Below the pieces are notes generated by a model that saw only the letters and a list, made by a program, of their open reading frames with translations, was not told the DNA's origin and did not search any database. A program made the position numbers and the translations under genes. A DNA stretch of 64,000 nucleotides from Pseudoscleropodium purum (taxonomy: Eukaryota; Streptophyta; Bryopsida; Hypnales; Brachytheciaceae). How positions within the stretch are numbered: the first letter of the stretch is position 1; every line of letters starts with the position of its first letter. Of the stretch, positions 13,096 to 24,518 are shown one piece after another. The stretch is from positions 5,572,173 through 5,636,172 of the forward strand of contig OZ017798.1 of the NCBI GenBank assembly GCA_963969395.1, in the 5' to 3' direction.

Positions 13096-14281
13096 CCCCT
13101 AAAGGCCCATTGTCCCTTTAGAGGACAAATGGGATTTTGGGTAGGTACCTACAAGCTGAAATTTTTTCCTGATTTTTTGAATATTTTTTAAGATAAAATA
13201 ATTGATTATCTTCATGGAAATATAATTTTTTTTAATTGGTACCCGAGAACGAAAGTTATGCCTAAATATGCTCGAAACAAAGAATAGGGGAAAACAAAAC
13301 AAAATTTAATTTAATTTTAAAAAATTAAAAAAATTAAAAATTATAATTATAACTATAACTAAAATTAAAAATTATAATTATAACTATAACTAAAATTAAA
13401 ATTAAAATTAAAATTAAAATTAAAATTAAAATTAAAATTAAAATTAAAATTAAAATTAAAATTAAAATTAAAATTAAAATTAAAATTAAAATTAAAATTA
13501 AAATTAAAATTAAAATTAAAATTAAAATTAAAATTAAAATTAAAATTAAAATTAAAATTAAAATTAAAATTAAAATTAAAATTAAAATTAAAATTAAAAT
13601 TAAAATTAAAATTAAATTTATTTTCTTTATAGATTATTTTTGTGGACATAGAAAACTTTGATTCATTCAATTTGAATTTTTTATGAAAAAATTATGGACA
13701 ATCTTGTTTTTTGGGCAATTAGAACATCTTCTTGAAAAAATAACTTGTTGGATTCATTTCTAAATGCAATTTTTACAATTTAAAAAAAATTCCAAATAGT
13801 TTATTTTTTTTGCTAGGAAAATCTCACCATTTGGATTAGTGCATTTTAATTCCATTTTAGAGAAATGAATAATTTAGATTTTCCTTCTATCTCGCACCTA
13901 CTTGCTTAATAATTTATTAAAGAATAAAAATGAAGTTTTTTTTTGAATTTTTCTTTTTTTCGAGACTTTCAACTCAATTTTGTATCATACATATTTAAAG
14001 CTCAAAACTCTATAGTGCAAAAAATTAAGTAAAAAATGTTCAAAGTCAAAAAATCTTGTCCCGCAATGTGTTGAAAAACTTATTTTTTCTACTTTAAATG
14101 CAAATATCTTGCAATTTATTTGGTCAAAAGTTTTGAAATTTCTTACACACATTTTCATACTAAATAGATATCCAAAATTATATGTGGGAAAAAAATAAAT
14201 TTTAAATATTTTTACCTTTTGATGTAGAAATGGCAGTTTTGAGTGTTTTTTGGCAAAAAAAAGGCCTTGGTCCTTTCAGGG
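13096..14281 (+). mobile_element. piggyBac-like MITE flanked by TTAA
   Basis: The left end is TTAA followed by CCCCTAAAGGCCCATTG. The right end, read inward, is TTAA followed by CCCTGAAAGGACCAAGG. The terminal repeats are thus inverted and imperfect, and begin with CCC next to a TTAA on each side (13092-13095 and 14282-14285). TTAA duplication plus CCC-starting ends are the hallmark of the piggyBac superfamily. No transposase is encoded, and a long (TAAAAT)n array has expanded inside. Assignment rests on the ends only. Confidence 0.6.
13391..13615 (+). repeat. (TAAAAT)n microsatellite, about 37 units
   Basis: A near-perfect 6-bp array about 225 bp long inside the TTAA-flanked element. It is preceded at about 13333-13390 by two copies of a longer ATTATAATTATAACTATAAC-containing unit. 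The apparent Asn-Phe repeat protein on the minus strand is only the translation of this array. Confidence 0.9.
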
Positions 14282-14532
14282 TTAATTATTATTGTATTCA
14301 CTAGTTGGTAAATAGTACTATGTACTTACTATTACAATGATATCAATGTGTTCCTAAAATTTGCACAAAGTAGACTTAGAAAACAAAGAATATTAAGTTT
14401 TGCGATACTAAAGCAAATCTTGAATTCAACTCTAAAATTCATTGATTCAATTAACTATCAAATTCTTATGTTTTACAATATTCCTATAATTCTTGCAATT
14501 CAAAGGACCTTTACACCATAAATGAAGAATGT

Positions 14533-14796
14533 CATTAGAAGATTTTTGGGGCCTCCGGATACTTGCGAGTTATCACAGCCTACGAACGCAAGGAACAGGT
14601 TCGGCGTAGCAGTTTGACATGGCCGAGACCTTACCACGTCATTTAAAAAAAAATTTACATTTGGAGACTAAATTTTTTAAATTTTTTTATTAATTTTATT
14701 TTTTATGAAAAAGATAATTCTGACAACATGCCGTTCTCCTTGCTGCGGGGAACAGGCCCGAAACAGGCTTTTGGACCCTCCAAAACTCTTCTAATG
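14533..14796 (+). mobile_element. 264-bp MITE with CATTAGAAGA ends
   Basis: Inverted ends CATTAGAAGATTTTTGGGG and CATTAGAAGAGTTTTGGAGG bound a relatively GC-rich non-coding element. The element at 43499-43752 matches it along its length, including an ACAGG-rich right part, and 30153-30438 shares the ends. A TA just inside each end (TTAG / CTAA) would fit a TA duplication with GAAGATTTT ends, but the superfamily is not certain. Confidence 0.7.
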
Positions 14797-17188
14797 AGAT
14801 GTTCTTATAACTAAATGATATTTTTACAAAAACTTACTAAACCTTTGAGTTAATTTAAAATATGTACCTTGTTATGAGATATTTGCAACTAATTGTGATT
14901 TATTTTCTAAAAATTTTGTATACAAATTCTTGCTTAAAAAACCTATAACTTCTATTCATGAGAGTACATTTAAGGTCAATTATGGATATATCTATGATTA
15001 GCACTTTAATTTTTTTTTTAATTTATACATATGGTGCCCAAAAAAACGCTTGCTAAGTAAATATTAAATTCCCTTAATGAATCCCAACAAGACCCAATAA
15101 TAACTTAGACAACTTAATAATAGGGACCATGTTCAAATGCTTATTTTGACAATTTTGACAATTTGAATTGCTATAATTTAACCATTTTCAAACTATTTTC
15201 AAAATACATGTATTATAAAAAGATTTTAACGATATATCACCTAATATCGACATGGCCTACACATCACCAATAAGGAAGTATGAATTTTCAAGTTCTTTGG
15301 GGGGGCAACATTTTGCCTATTCCATCCAAACAAAGATTGGGGATTTGTCTAATCTTTTTTACCATAATAAATTATGTAATCCAAATATATCAATATAGTA
15401 AAAAATAGGCATCTTATTTTGCATTAATTGCTACATGAGTGGTTTGTAAAAATCCCAAAACAATAGATGCTATCAACAATTTCAATCAAGAAACCAAGCA
15501 CCTTAGCCAAGTGGTTGGCTTCAAGCTTTTGGTAGAGATTGAACCAAGATATGCTATAGGGCTTGGGATATCTAGTGTATGAGCAACAACTATGCACCAA
15601 AGAAATTTATGGTATAATAGGAACACATGGAATTCTCTTAGAACCATTAGATTATTTGTGTCGAGCAAGCCTAAGCCTTCAAGCTTTAGTAGGTATGAGA
15701 GAGTAAGAAAAGACCTAACTAGGCCCCCATTCCAATTTTGTACACTCTCAAAATGTTAGTCAACTTTGTTGTAATCTTTAAATTTGTCATTAATTGGAGA
15801 ATTTTGACAATTCAGGTGCTTCTAGTTATTTGAATGTCTTGGAACTTATTGGAGTGTATTATTAGCATAAAAAGAGCTAGTTTCATTTTTAGTGAGATTG
15901 TATTTCACCCCAAGTAATTCCTACAAATTTTCCATTACAAATTTGAACGGTTGATTGTCTAGAAGATGATCTTGTAACTATTATAAATGCCCTTTGTTGA
16001 TCTATCTTGAGTTTTTTCCACTTATAGGCTAACAATTGGGGTGTTTATTTTTTCGTGAAATGAAATGAAAAATTCAAATCTTTCTTTGGGAATTGACTTA
16101 GGGTGCTTACATAAGTTCCTTTGAACCAATTTAGCCATATTTTGTTACATTCAAGGCAAGTTTAGGCAATTTGGGCAATTCCTACTCAAGGTCTATAATT
16201 TGTACAATTTCTAGATTTTTACCTTATTTACAAGCGTGATATGGTTTTACTTTAAGAAAAACACTATATTTAGGATCAAATGTTATATTAGCATGTGACA
16301 TTTCTATTTTGGTTTTATACTCTTTGGGAGTCTTATTACATATAAAATTACATTTAAAATAGTAAAAGTGAAAACAAACAAACCAATGAGTCCCAAGTGA
16401 CAAAATGGGAGTTTACACCCACAAGACAATGATCTAGCAATCAATTTTGTAGCAAGACTTAGGTAGAAAGGCAATGCAAAGTCAACACTAGCAGTGTGGG
16501 GAATTACCAAAGTAGTTAAGAAAATTGATAGTAGAGTTTGGGAGACAACTACCTATTTTAGGAAATTGAGGGTAGTGGCTTGATCAAGTGGCAAAAATAG
16601 TGATCACCAATGACGCCCATTTACAACAAATCTAAATTGAAGAATTATTTCTAGTTTAAGGAATCAACCAAACTACCATTGAAGGTGCTAAATAGAAATG
16701 CAAATAAGAAATTGTAAAAAAAATTCTATACAAAATCAAATTTGTTCACAAAATCTATTGTACAACTTTCTAGAATAAGAAGCAATAGACTTTAGCTAAA
16801 ACCGAGGTGAAAGAGAAAGAAGACTAATATCAATCCCCTAAGATATAAACACCTACAAGTTGATATATGCCAACATGATATGGTCTTATTGCCCTCCAAG
16901 CCTACTCAACAAGTAAGAGCCTACCAAGTATTTTACACTGCTTTTATTTTTTAAGAGTTGTTATTTCATAACACCAAGTGCAAACATACCATAACTTGAC
17001 AAATGGTAGAAGGCTTAAAAAGCGATTAATCTAAGAGGAAACTAGCTATTGGAGAGAAATATTCTTAGTTTAGTAGATAGTGACATTCTTGATTCTTAAA
17101 ATTTGTATGATTAGTAAATTATTTAAGAAAATTAGATATGATTTTTTCAAAGTACAAAATGTGTAGGGCTCTAAATATGTTCCTTCCC
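14797..17188. other. AT-rich DNA, nothing recognised
   Basis: Frames at 15486-15668 and 16304-16510 are short, and show no domain and no coherent splice structure. Confidence 0.5.
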
Positions 17189-17192
17189 TTAA

Positions 17193-18122
17193 CCCCTAAA
17201 GTTCCTTGACTATGTTTTCACCAAAAATACTCCAAAATTGCCATTTTTAGGACATGTACAAAAAAAAAAATTGAAAACATTTTTGGACACATCCAACCGT
17301 AGGATCTTGTATTATAATAATGTGAGGAGGTGTGGAAAAATTTCAGAAATTTCCACTGTGTAGATTGCAAGATATTAGATATTAGTGTTTCAATTGACAA
17401 AAAGACTATTTTTGGCCGTGCAAAAAACTAGGCAACTGCACTTCACAAGGTCACATTTGTATGAAAAAATGTCCAAAATGGTTGCAACTCTTTGGATTCA
17501 TTCTTAAGGCAAGTTGGCTACATGCTTGAAAAATTTCAAATCATTTAGAATTGTACAACATATAGGAAAAAAATAGTAAGTAGAAAGAAGTAGAGAATGA
17601 ATCAAAATACTAAATTGTTAATAATTTAGTTATGGAATTGAAAAATACCAACCCCAATAGTTTTAATGTTGTAATAAACAATCTTCACCTACTATTTTTA
17701 TTTTTTTTCAAAAATATTGAAAATTGAATTCAATAAAGAATTTCAAAGTTTATTTTGGAGTAGAGAATCCATAATTGCTCACAAACTAAAACACCTCCTA
17801 ACTTTTGACTCATTGATTAAAATATAATGATTCAAAGCTTTCTATATACATATAAATCTAGAACATTAATTTCAAATTTTTGTTTTTGAAAAAAGTTATT
17901 TTTTCAAATTTGCCTGGACTGCCCAAGTTGAAAAATAAACTACATATTAGGTCATAACTTTTGACTTGTATTTTCAAATGTCCTAAATTTTAGTGCACAT
18001 GAAAGATATTCCTTGTTCCCACCTTCTATTAAAATTTGGGCCAAAAATATGAAAATCTTCATTCACATGCACTTGCCTCTAAAAATTATGTTGCCAAAAA
18101 ACGCACCTTGGTCCTTTAGGAG
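17193..18122 (-). mobile_element. piggyBac-like MITE flanked by TTAA (inverted copy)
   Basis: TTAA at 17189-17192 and 18123-18126 flank ends CCCCTAAAGTTCCTTG and, inward from the right, CTCCTAAAGGACCAAGG. The interior matches the 11.1-kb and 13.1-kb copies in the opposite orientation, for example the blocks at 17560-17890. About 930 bp, without coding capacity. Confidence 0.6.
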
Positions 18123-18126
18123 TTAA

Positions 18127-19520
18127 TTATAGAGTATATAAAATTAAAGAATTCAATAGTATCCTATATATTCATTTTGACTAGGGTATGTAGAACTTGG
18201 ATGATTTTTAAGCCTCCTACTTTATCAATGCAAGTTACAATACTTCTCTTTAGTTTGAGTTTGCTAAAAGTTTAAATGCCTTTTTGACTAATGAAAATTT
18301 CTTTCAAGAGATTTTTTGTTTTGAATTCCGTATGCCAACCTTTTTCCATCATGCAAAAATTCTTTCAATAAACTTGGAGAATGCTAATTAAATTTTTCAT
18401 GATCAATTGTGATTCCCCCTATTATATGCATGCATTCTCATTGTAACAAATGAAGAGTTAGAATTTCAAGGATGGTTGTCTTTCCAAACACAAACAACAT
18501 CTAGTAGATCCTGTGCAATTTCTAATAGAATCAATTTTAAGCTGAATTTCAAATAAATTACCCCTCATTTACAATTTTGACATGATAAAGTTTCATTTTA
18601 ATGAGGTTTCTCAATTTAATGAACACATGTTTCATTCTAAATTTAGATTCATGATTATAGTGAGATTTCAAATTGTCTCAATTGTTGAAAAATGGCCTTA
18701 TTCAACGCTAATGTCACTTATATTTGATACTTATCTAATATGACACATGTTGTCAAATGTTCAACATGTCACCAAAGCCCAAAAATGTAGTAGACAAGAC
18801 AACCGTGGCTTTTAAGTTAACAAATTGCTACTACTTGGTGTGGGTGAATTTTGTATTTTACATCATTAGCATAGGTGCAATTAGTTTACTTGTCCAATGT
18901 GTGGTAATGAATGTAAATTCATTACAAGTTAGTTTGGACATTAGTAACTAACTTAGGCTAGTTGAAATTGCTACTTGGTCGGTGTGGGTAGAGCTTTAGT
19001 TGCAAATTCATAAGAGATGGGAAGGATATGAATGTTGTCAATGTTCCAGCCGCTCTCCCCTTTATCCACAAGTGCCAAAATTGTCATTTGTGATTGTTTC
19101 CATATTGTCAAAATAGATTGATTAAGAATCTCCATCAAAGGGAATCAAATGTACCAGTAAAAAGGAAAAATGATGCTCTTCATTTTTTAGGAGTAGAAAT
19201 ATAACTTATTATTTCTATTAGTTTCCAATGCTTTTGGACTCATTATGATTGACTATTGCCTTTTCCAAGAAGACTTCTTAATTTACCTTGGGCAATTGAG
19301 GGTTATGATCTCCTCTTTCATTCTATGCTGGTGTCCTCGCAAAGTGGATTCAACGACGGAACATTTACAGCATTGGCAATGTTGAAAAGTGTTTTTTATA
19401 ATCTTATTTATAATTTTTCAATATTTTTTCAATATTTCTGTCTAGATTCACATGGCAAGTGGGGGATTAGACACCAAAAGCAACTCTTAATTCCAAACTA
19501 TTATTATTTGGAGTTCCCAA
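18127..19520. other. AT-rich DNA, nothing recognised
   Basis: No supportable gene or repeat. The composition becomes less AT-rich towards 19520, where the next gene-like patch begins. Confidence 0.45.
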
Positions 19521-19653
19521 GGCCAGGGTTTTAATGCCGCGGTTTTGGCTGTGACAGGGTGTTGGGTTGGGGAGATGGGCACTTCAAGGGTCCCAAGAAA
19601 AATGAGGTTCCTGATACAAAGCGCATGGAACAGGGAGTGAGTGAAGAGGATCG

Positions 19654-20969
19654 ATGAGCAGCGCAGGCGGAGAGCTAGAGGTGAGGGAGTTGCAGGCTCT
19701 TGTGAGCAATTCTGAAGAAGACATTAGTGACGACGTAACAGATACGTACAGGATGCGTGGTTTAATTTTAACTAGTCTTGATGTCGCACTCATTTGCCCA
19801 TGGTGTGGAGTAAGCAGTGCAAGTCTAACTCCTTTGCTTCTGATTGCTATTGAAGCCAGGGCTTCCTTGTACGACTTTACGATTCTCCTTCATAGTGTAG
19901 TGTGAAATTGAACTTTTCCTGGAAGTTAGGCCTTACTGCATTTGTCAAAAGCCAGTATGATATTGTGACCTTACCTTGAATCATAGCAAATATTCTCTTG
20001 GTGATGCTGTCGAGTAGTTCCTGAAATAGTCTAATTCTATTGAAAACCATCTTCCTTTTGTTTAGATTCGATTTTCAATTTTCAATGCGTTCACTGTACT
20101 GAAAGTTTCATTCCGTCCTGATGTCCTAGAACACTACTGATACCTTACTTCTATCATGAGTAGTTTCTGCAGGATGGAATAATTATACCAAAGTAAATAT
20201 TTACTTAATGAGAGGCAAAGAAAGATTTTGGACGGATTAGCTTCTGGTTGGTGACTTCCGCTTCACCAGTTGCAGATGGCCAGCATTCAGGTATGGACAG
20301 GACTTGAGCATTTTCTTTGTCGCAGAGTTAGTCATGAGGGGTGTTTTAATTTGTGATATTATTTTCTTTGGTATATAAGCTTTTGCAGTTATATGCAATT
20401 GTCATCTAATTGAGCCGAAGTGCATCACTTGCACGAGGATTTTGCAGTAGCATCTCACTTCGTGCATCATATTCTTATTCGTAAGTTTTCTTGTACCTGC
20501 AAACAATTGTTTGTGTTCCAATTCAACAAAGGATGGTGCTGTCGAGCTAGGATCGACAGATCGGGTGAGTCTAGAGAAATCTCCAAGTTCTCCGAGGTCA
20601 TAGTTTTAAAAACCTCTTTTGCGCAATGTGAGGATCAGTTCATATGTCGCAGAACAAGGTCCAAATGGCCGAATCTCCTCTTGGAAGTTTCTCCTGATCC
20701 ATTACGGATTATGATGTTCAAGAACTCTTCTCTTTATTACAGATGTAGCGCCTGCTAACACACCTTCTTTTGCTTTTGACAGATGAGGCAAAACCCGGAA
20801 GTTGTGCGCAGTATTAAGATGGCCTTTGACGAGCCATCTTGGGGAGCAAGTTGAAAACAAGTCATGGCACAATCCTTGCTTGTGGACAGTGATGCGACGT
20901 TCTTCCCTCCTAGTCCAAGCATTGTATCCTTGAACACAAGGTCCAGCCCCAAGCGCAGGTAGTAGAAGC
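19654..20969 (+). pseudogene. Possible gene or gene remnant, function unknown
   Basis: This patch is richer in G+C than its surroundings and has gene-like pieces on the plus strand. An ATG at 19654 opens a frame starting MSSAGGELEVRELQALVSN with an acidic follow-up (EEDISDD), which looks like a real N-terminus. From 20784, just after a TTTTGACAG acceptor, a frame reads MRQNPEVVRSIKMAFDEP; it meets TGA at 20850-20852 and then continues open to a basic C-terminus SSPKRR and TAG near 20960. Possible middle exons lie at about 20240-20295 and 20540-20620, but their frames could not be fixed. The family is not recognised. The in-frame TGA suggests decay, although a missed splice is possible. Confidence 0.3.
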
Positions 20970-21641
20970 TGTGGACTTGGTGAAGATCAGCATACTACAG
21001 TACAGAAGTTTTGGGCACACCATTTGCCTAATAAGAGCAATATGATCAGTCAGGTGCCATTTTACTGCGTCTTGAGTCGGGTGGCCGTAGTCCATGAGTT
21101 TTCTTATGCATTTTTTGGACTCCACTTCAATAAACTGTGCATTTTCAAAGTGCAAAAAACATTAAATGACCCTCAATCAACTCTCGTAAGACAAACAAGA
21201 ATTTGTAGGGATCAATTTTAGAAAAGGTCACAAACTTTGGTGAGCAGTATGAGGCAATGCAAATTTTTCACAAGTAGAAAGATATAAAAAATATAGGGAT
21301 TGCAAATTTTTCGTAATTGAAATTCCTATGAGTTTTCGGAGCCAAAAATGGCAAAAAGTGTTCCAAATCCATAGTCAATGCTTAGACTCTTCTGATTTTG
21401 AACATTCAAGAACTACTTTCTTGCTCACTAGTTACTGTTTTTTTGCTCACTATAAAGACATGTGTCATCACCTTATTGGTTCTAACCTTGAAAAAGAGGA
21501 AAGCTTCAATTGGAAATCTATTTAATTCCAACCTTGGTTGGAAATAGTTCCACAATAGATGTTGAGTATGAGCCCCTAGTTAGGTATAGGTGTTTCTATC
21601 TTGTTATTGTTTTTATTTAGGATAGGATCTCACAATCACAC
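20970..21641. other. Intergenic, nothing recognised
   Basis: AT-rich; the short frames present have no family features. Confidence 0.4.
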
Positions 21642-22385
21642 ATTAGAAGAGATTCACCTAGTTTAGAGGGTAATGAGTTCTTAGGGTTCTTAGCCCATTG
21701 GAACTCATAGCAGTTGTTGCTTGATGTGGTAGAACAATTGCCACATCATTTTTTAAAAATTCAACTTTTAAAAAAAAAATTTAAGAATTTTAATTTTAAT
21801 TTGTTTTACAAAAAAAAATTGTTTGATAGCCTATCATTCTTTAAGAGGTTGTTTCCATGGAGGCACTTGACCTTTGAGAATCAGAGGGGGCCGGTTTGGC
21901 TAGTCAAAGGTCCAACTTTGTCTGGGTGCTTTCCATGCAGTCTGACTTTCTAGGATTCAATGGGCAACTTAAAAAGATGAAAGTGACCATGTAGTAACTT
22001 AAATGAAGTGGACCTAGAATGCAGAGATTTCTGATTCGAGTTTAGCTATAAAGGCACAATAAACTTACCATATGGTCCTTGCAACCATATGGATTTACCA
22101 TCGGAATTCCCATGACATCAACCTTTGCAAAAAAACAAACACTTGTCTTATTATCAAAATTAGGGGGTCTAGGATTCTGTCCATGCCTTCTAGCTCTACA
22201 AAATTGGTTTGTAGGAGTTGGAGGTTGGAGGTCCAGTTGAAGGGGAGTCCAAACGTCTAGCCTCCATGGAGGCAACTTGGATGTCTAGTTCTTCGAGGTC
22301 CAAGGCTTCCATAGAAATGGGCCCTAACTATGAGGGAACAGGCTATAAAATGGCCCTCCCACCCCTCCAAAACTCTTCTATTGCC
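21642..22385. mobile_element. Possible larger relative of the CATTAGAAGA MITEs
   Basis: The left edge reads CATTAGAAGAGATTC and the right edge, read inward, AATAGAAGAGTTTTGGAGG. These are close to the inverted ends of the elements at 14533 and 43499. The segment is partly GC-rich (22150-22370) and carries an internal repeat of a CCATGGAGGCA motif near 21857 and 22264. Only the ends support the call. Confidence 0.3.
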
Positions 22386-24518
22386 ATTCTTGTTTAAAAA
22401 AGAATCAAAGTATCCAAGATACCACTATAGATACTTTGACATTTTTCTTTAGCACATATCTTTGTTTTTGTCTTACATCTTGAATCCAAGAACCAAAGCA
22501 TTAGTACATGACCAATTGTTTGATTTCCAATAGCTACTATTAACTATAATAGTAAGCTTCAAACTTCTGGAAATAGCAAAATATTGAAAACATTAGAAAA
22601 AAGTTCATCTTCTAGATGTGATACCCTTCCTAAAGGCATGCCCTCTTTACTAGTGTTTTTAAGGTTAATTTATGTTCTACTATTGGTTTAAAAAAGCAAG
22701 GGATATCTTTTACTATGCAATTGTAAATAGTTTTTGTTTTTTTCATGTTGGCTTTAGTAAGGTTGCAAAGCCTTGTCAATAATATCTACTTTCTTTGTCC
22801 TTGATTCTCCAAAGTTTTTAATATTCATGACACATGCATTGAATCTCGCAATCTTTGCGTTTCTTATATATAATTTGTTTTCAATTGACTTCATTAATTT
22901 CTCAAAAGCACCTAATTAAGAAGATTATGTATTAGTAACCAACTTTAGTTTTGTAACCAACAAATACCCCCATGTTCAAATCAAACATTTTTTAAAAGTC
23001 ATTACACATTGGATTTGGATCACACATGTTAATAATAGATCACACATATTTCAAGGTATTGGTTTATTATATAAAAAATTTGAGTAAAATACTTTATGCT
23101 TACCACTAGCAATTGTAGCCATGTAGTGATTTTTAATTGTTTCCCTAAATTTTCCAAACTTCCATTTGTGCCCCTACAATGGGATATTGGCTTATAAACA
23201 TCCAACTCCAATACAATTGGATTTCACCATTGTTATTGTAGCTTTCAACCCTTCTTGATGTACTTTTGTTTGCCATATATACACTAACACACTCATGTGT
23301 CTATACACCTATCATTTTTGCGGGCATTGAAAAGAAGGTTTAAAGGTTTCAAGATTTAGAGTATATCTTGATAATGTTAATTTATATTTTTTTGGCCCAT
23401 TAAATGATGGTAAAATTGTTTGAAGTATACGTCATAATAATTTATAGGAAAAATTGCATTGTAATCATCTCATTAATTTGTTGAATAAGAATATAGGTTT
23501 TAGGGTGTAGAAAGTATATTGACACTATAGTAATAAATCTTAGATGAATTTTATGGTATCTATAAATAATAATAGGCATGATGATTAGTTGATTACTTGA
23601 AGAGAATTTTGTTTATAAATAAAATTGTTTTTTTAAAGCCATCATAAACTTCTCTTTGTTATTGTGCACTATAATATATAACTATTGTAAAATTTTCCCT
23701 ATTTTTTTGAATTTAAGACATCAATTTCACATTTACACAGACTTTTTCAATCTTTTAATTTACTTGCTTATCGCAAGTTTGAACTAAACAACTCCAATAA
23801 AATGCTAAATTGTTGTTCCCAACTATGTTTCAAAATTCCCTAGAAAAAAATTTGCAAGCTAATGACTCTAACTTCATTTGATTACAATGATATATACAAT
23901 CTTGATTTTTACCTCCAATATTTTCAACTTTTTTAGAGCATTTTTTCTTTGATTATGGCTTCTTAAGAGGTCATGAGTAGTATTGTCTACTTTATTGCAG
24001 TTTGGACAATGGATAGACACTCATTTTCAAGCTAGAGATTGGTGTTAAAATCTAAACCTAGTAGTTATGTTTTTAGTTAACTTCATTGTAGAAAAAAATA
24101 CAAGCATTCAAGTAGGATTGTTTGCAATTTGGTTTCACAAGAAAGTCAAAGTAGTGATCTTAGAGTTGATATATCTTAAAATCTAGATTGTAAAATGTAC
24201 TAAATTTTTTTGAGGAAAAAAAATTGACAATGATAGTCACGGAATATGTATGGTTGGATTGAATGCAATGTTATTTTAGAATTTTAGAAGTCTTTTGGAG
24301 CACTACTTCCCCTCGGGCATTCTAGGGCTAAAGGATTACCTTGGATTAATTTGAAGAGTAACATCTATCTAAAGGGAATTTGAACCTTTTTTAAAACATA
24401 TCCAAATAAGTACAAAATGTTTATATTGAATTTGTGGTCATTTGAACAACTCAAATGAAACCATATTTGTACATCAATCTTTGAATAACTCTAATTTATA
24501 AGTGAAATCTAAACTCAT
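22386..24518. other. AT-rich DNA, nothing recognised
   Basis: No supportable features. It lies downstream of the minus-strand gene ending at 24519 and may contain its 3' untranslated region, but no clear poly(A) signal was found close to the stop. Confidence 0.45.

Noticed and set aside
13365..13670. 101-residue Asn-Phe repeat ORF on the minus strand
   Set aside because: It is only the translation of the (TAAAAT)n microsatellite.
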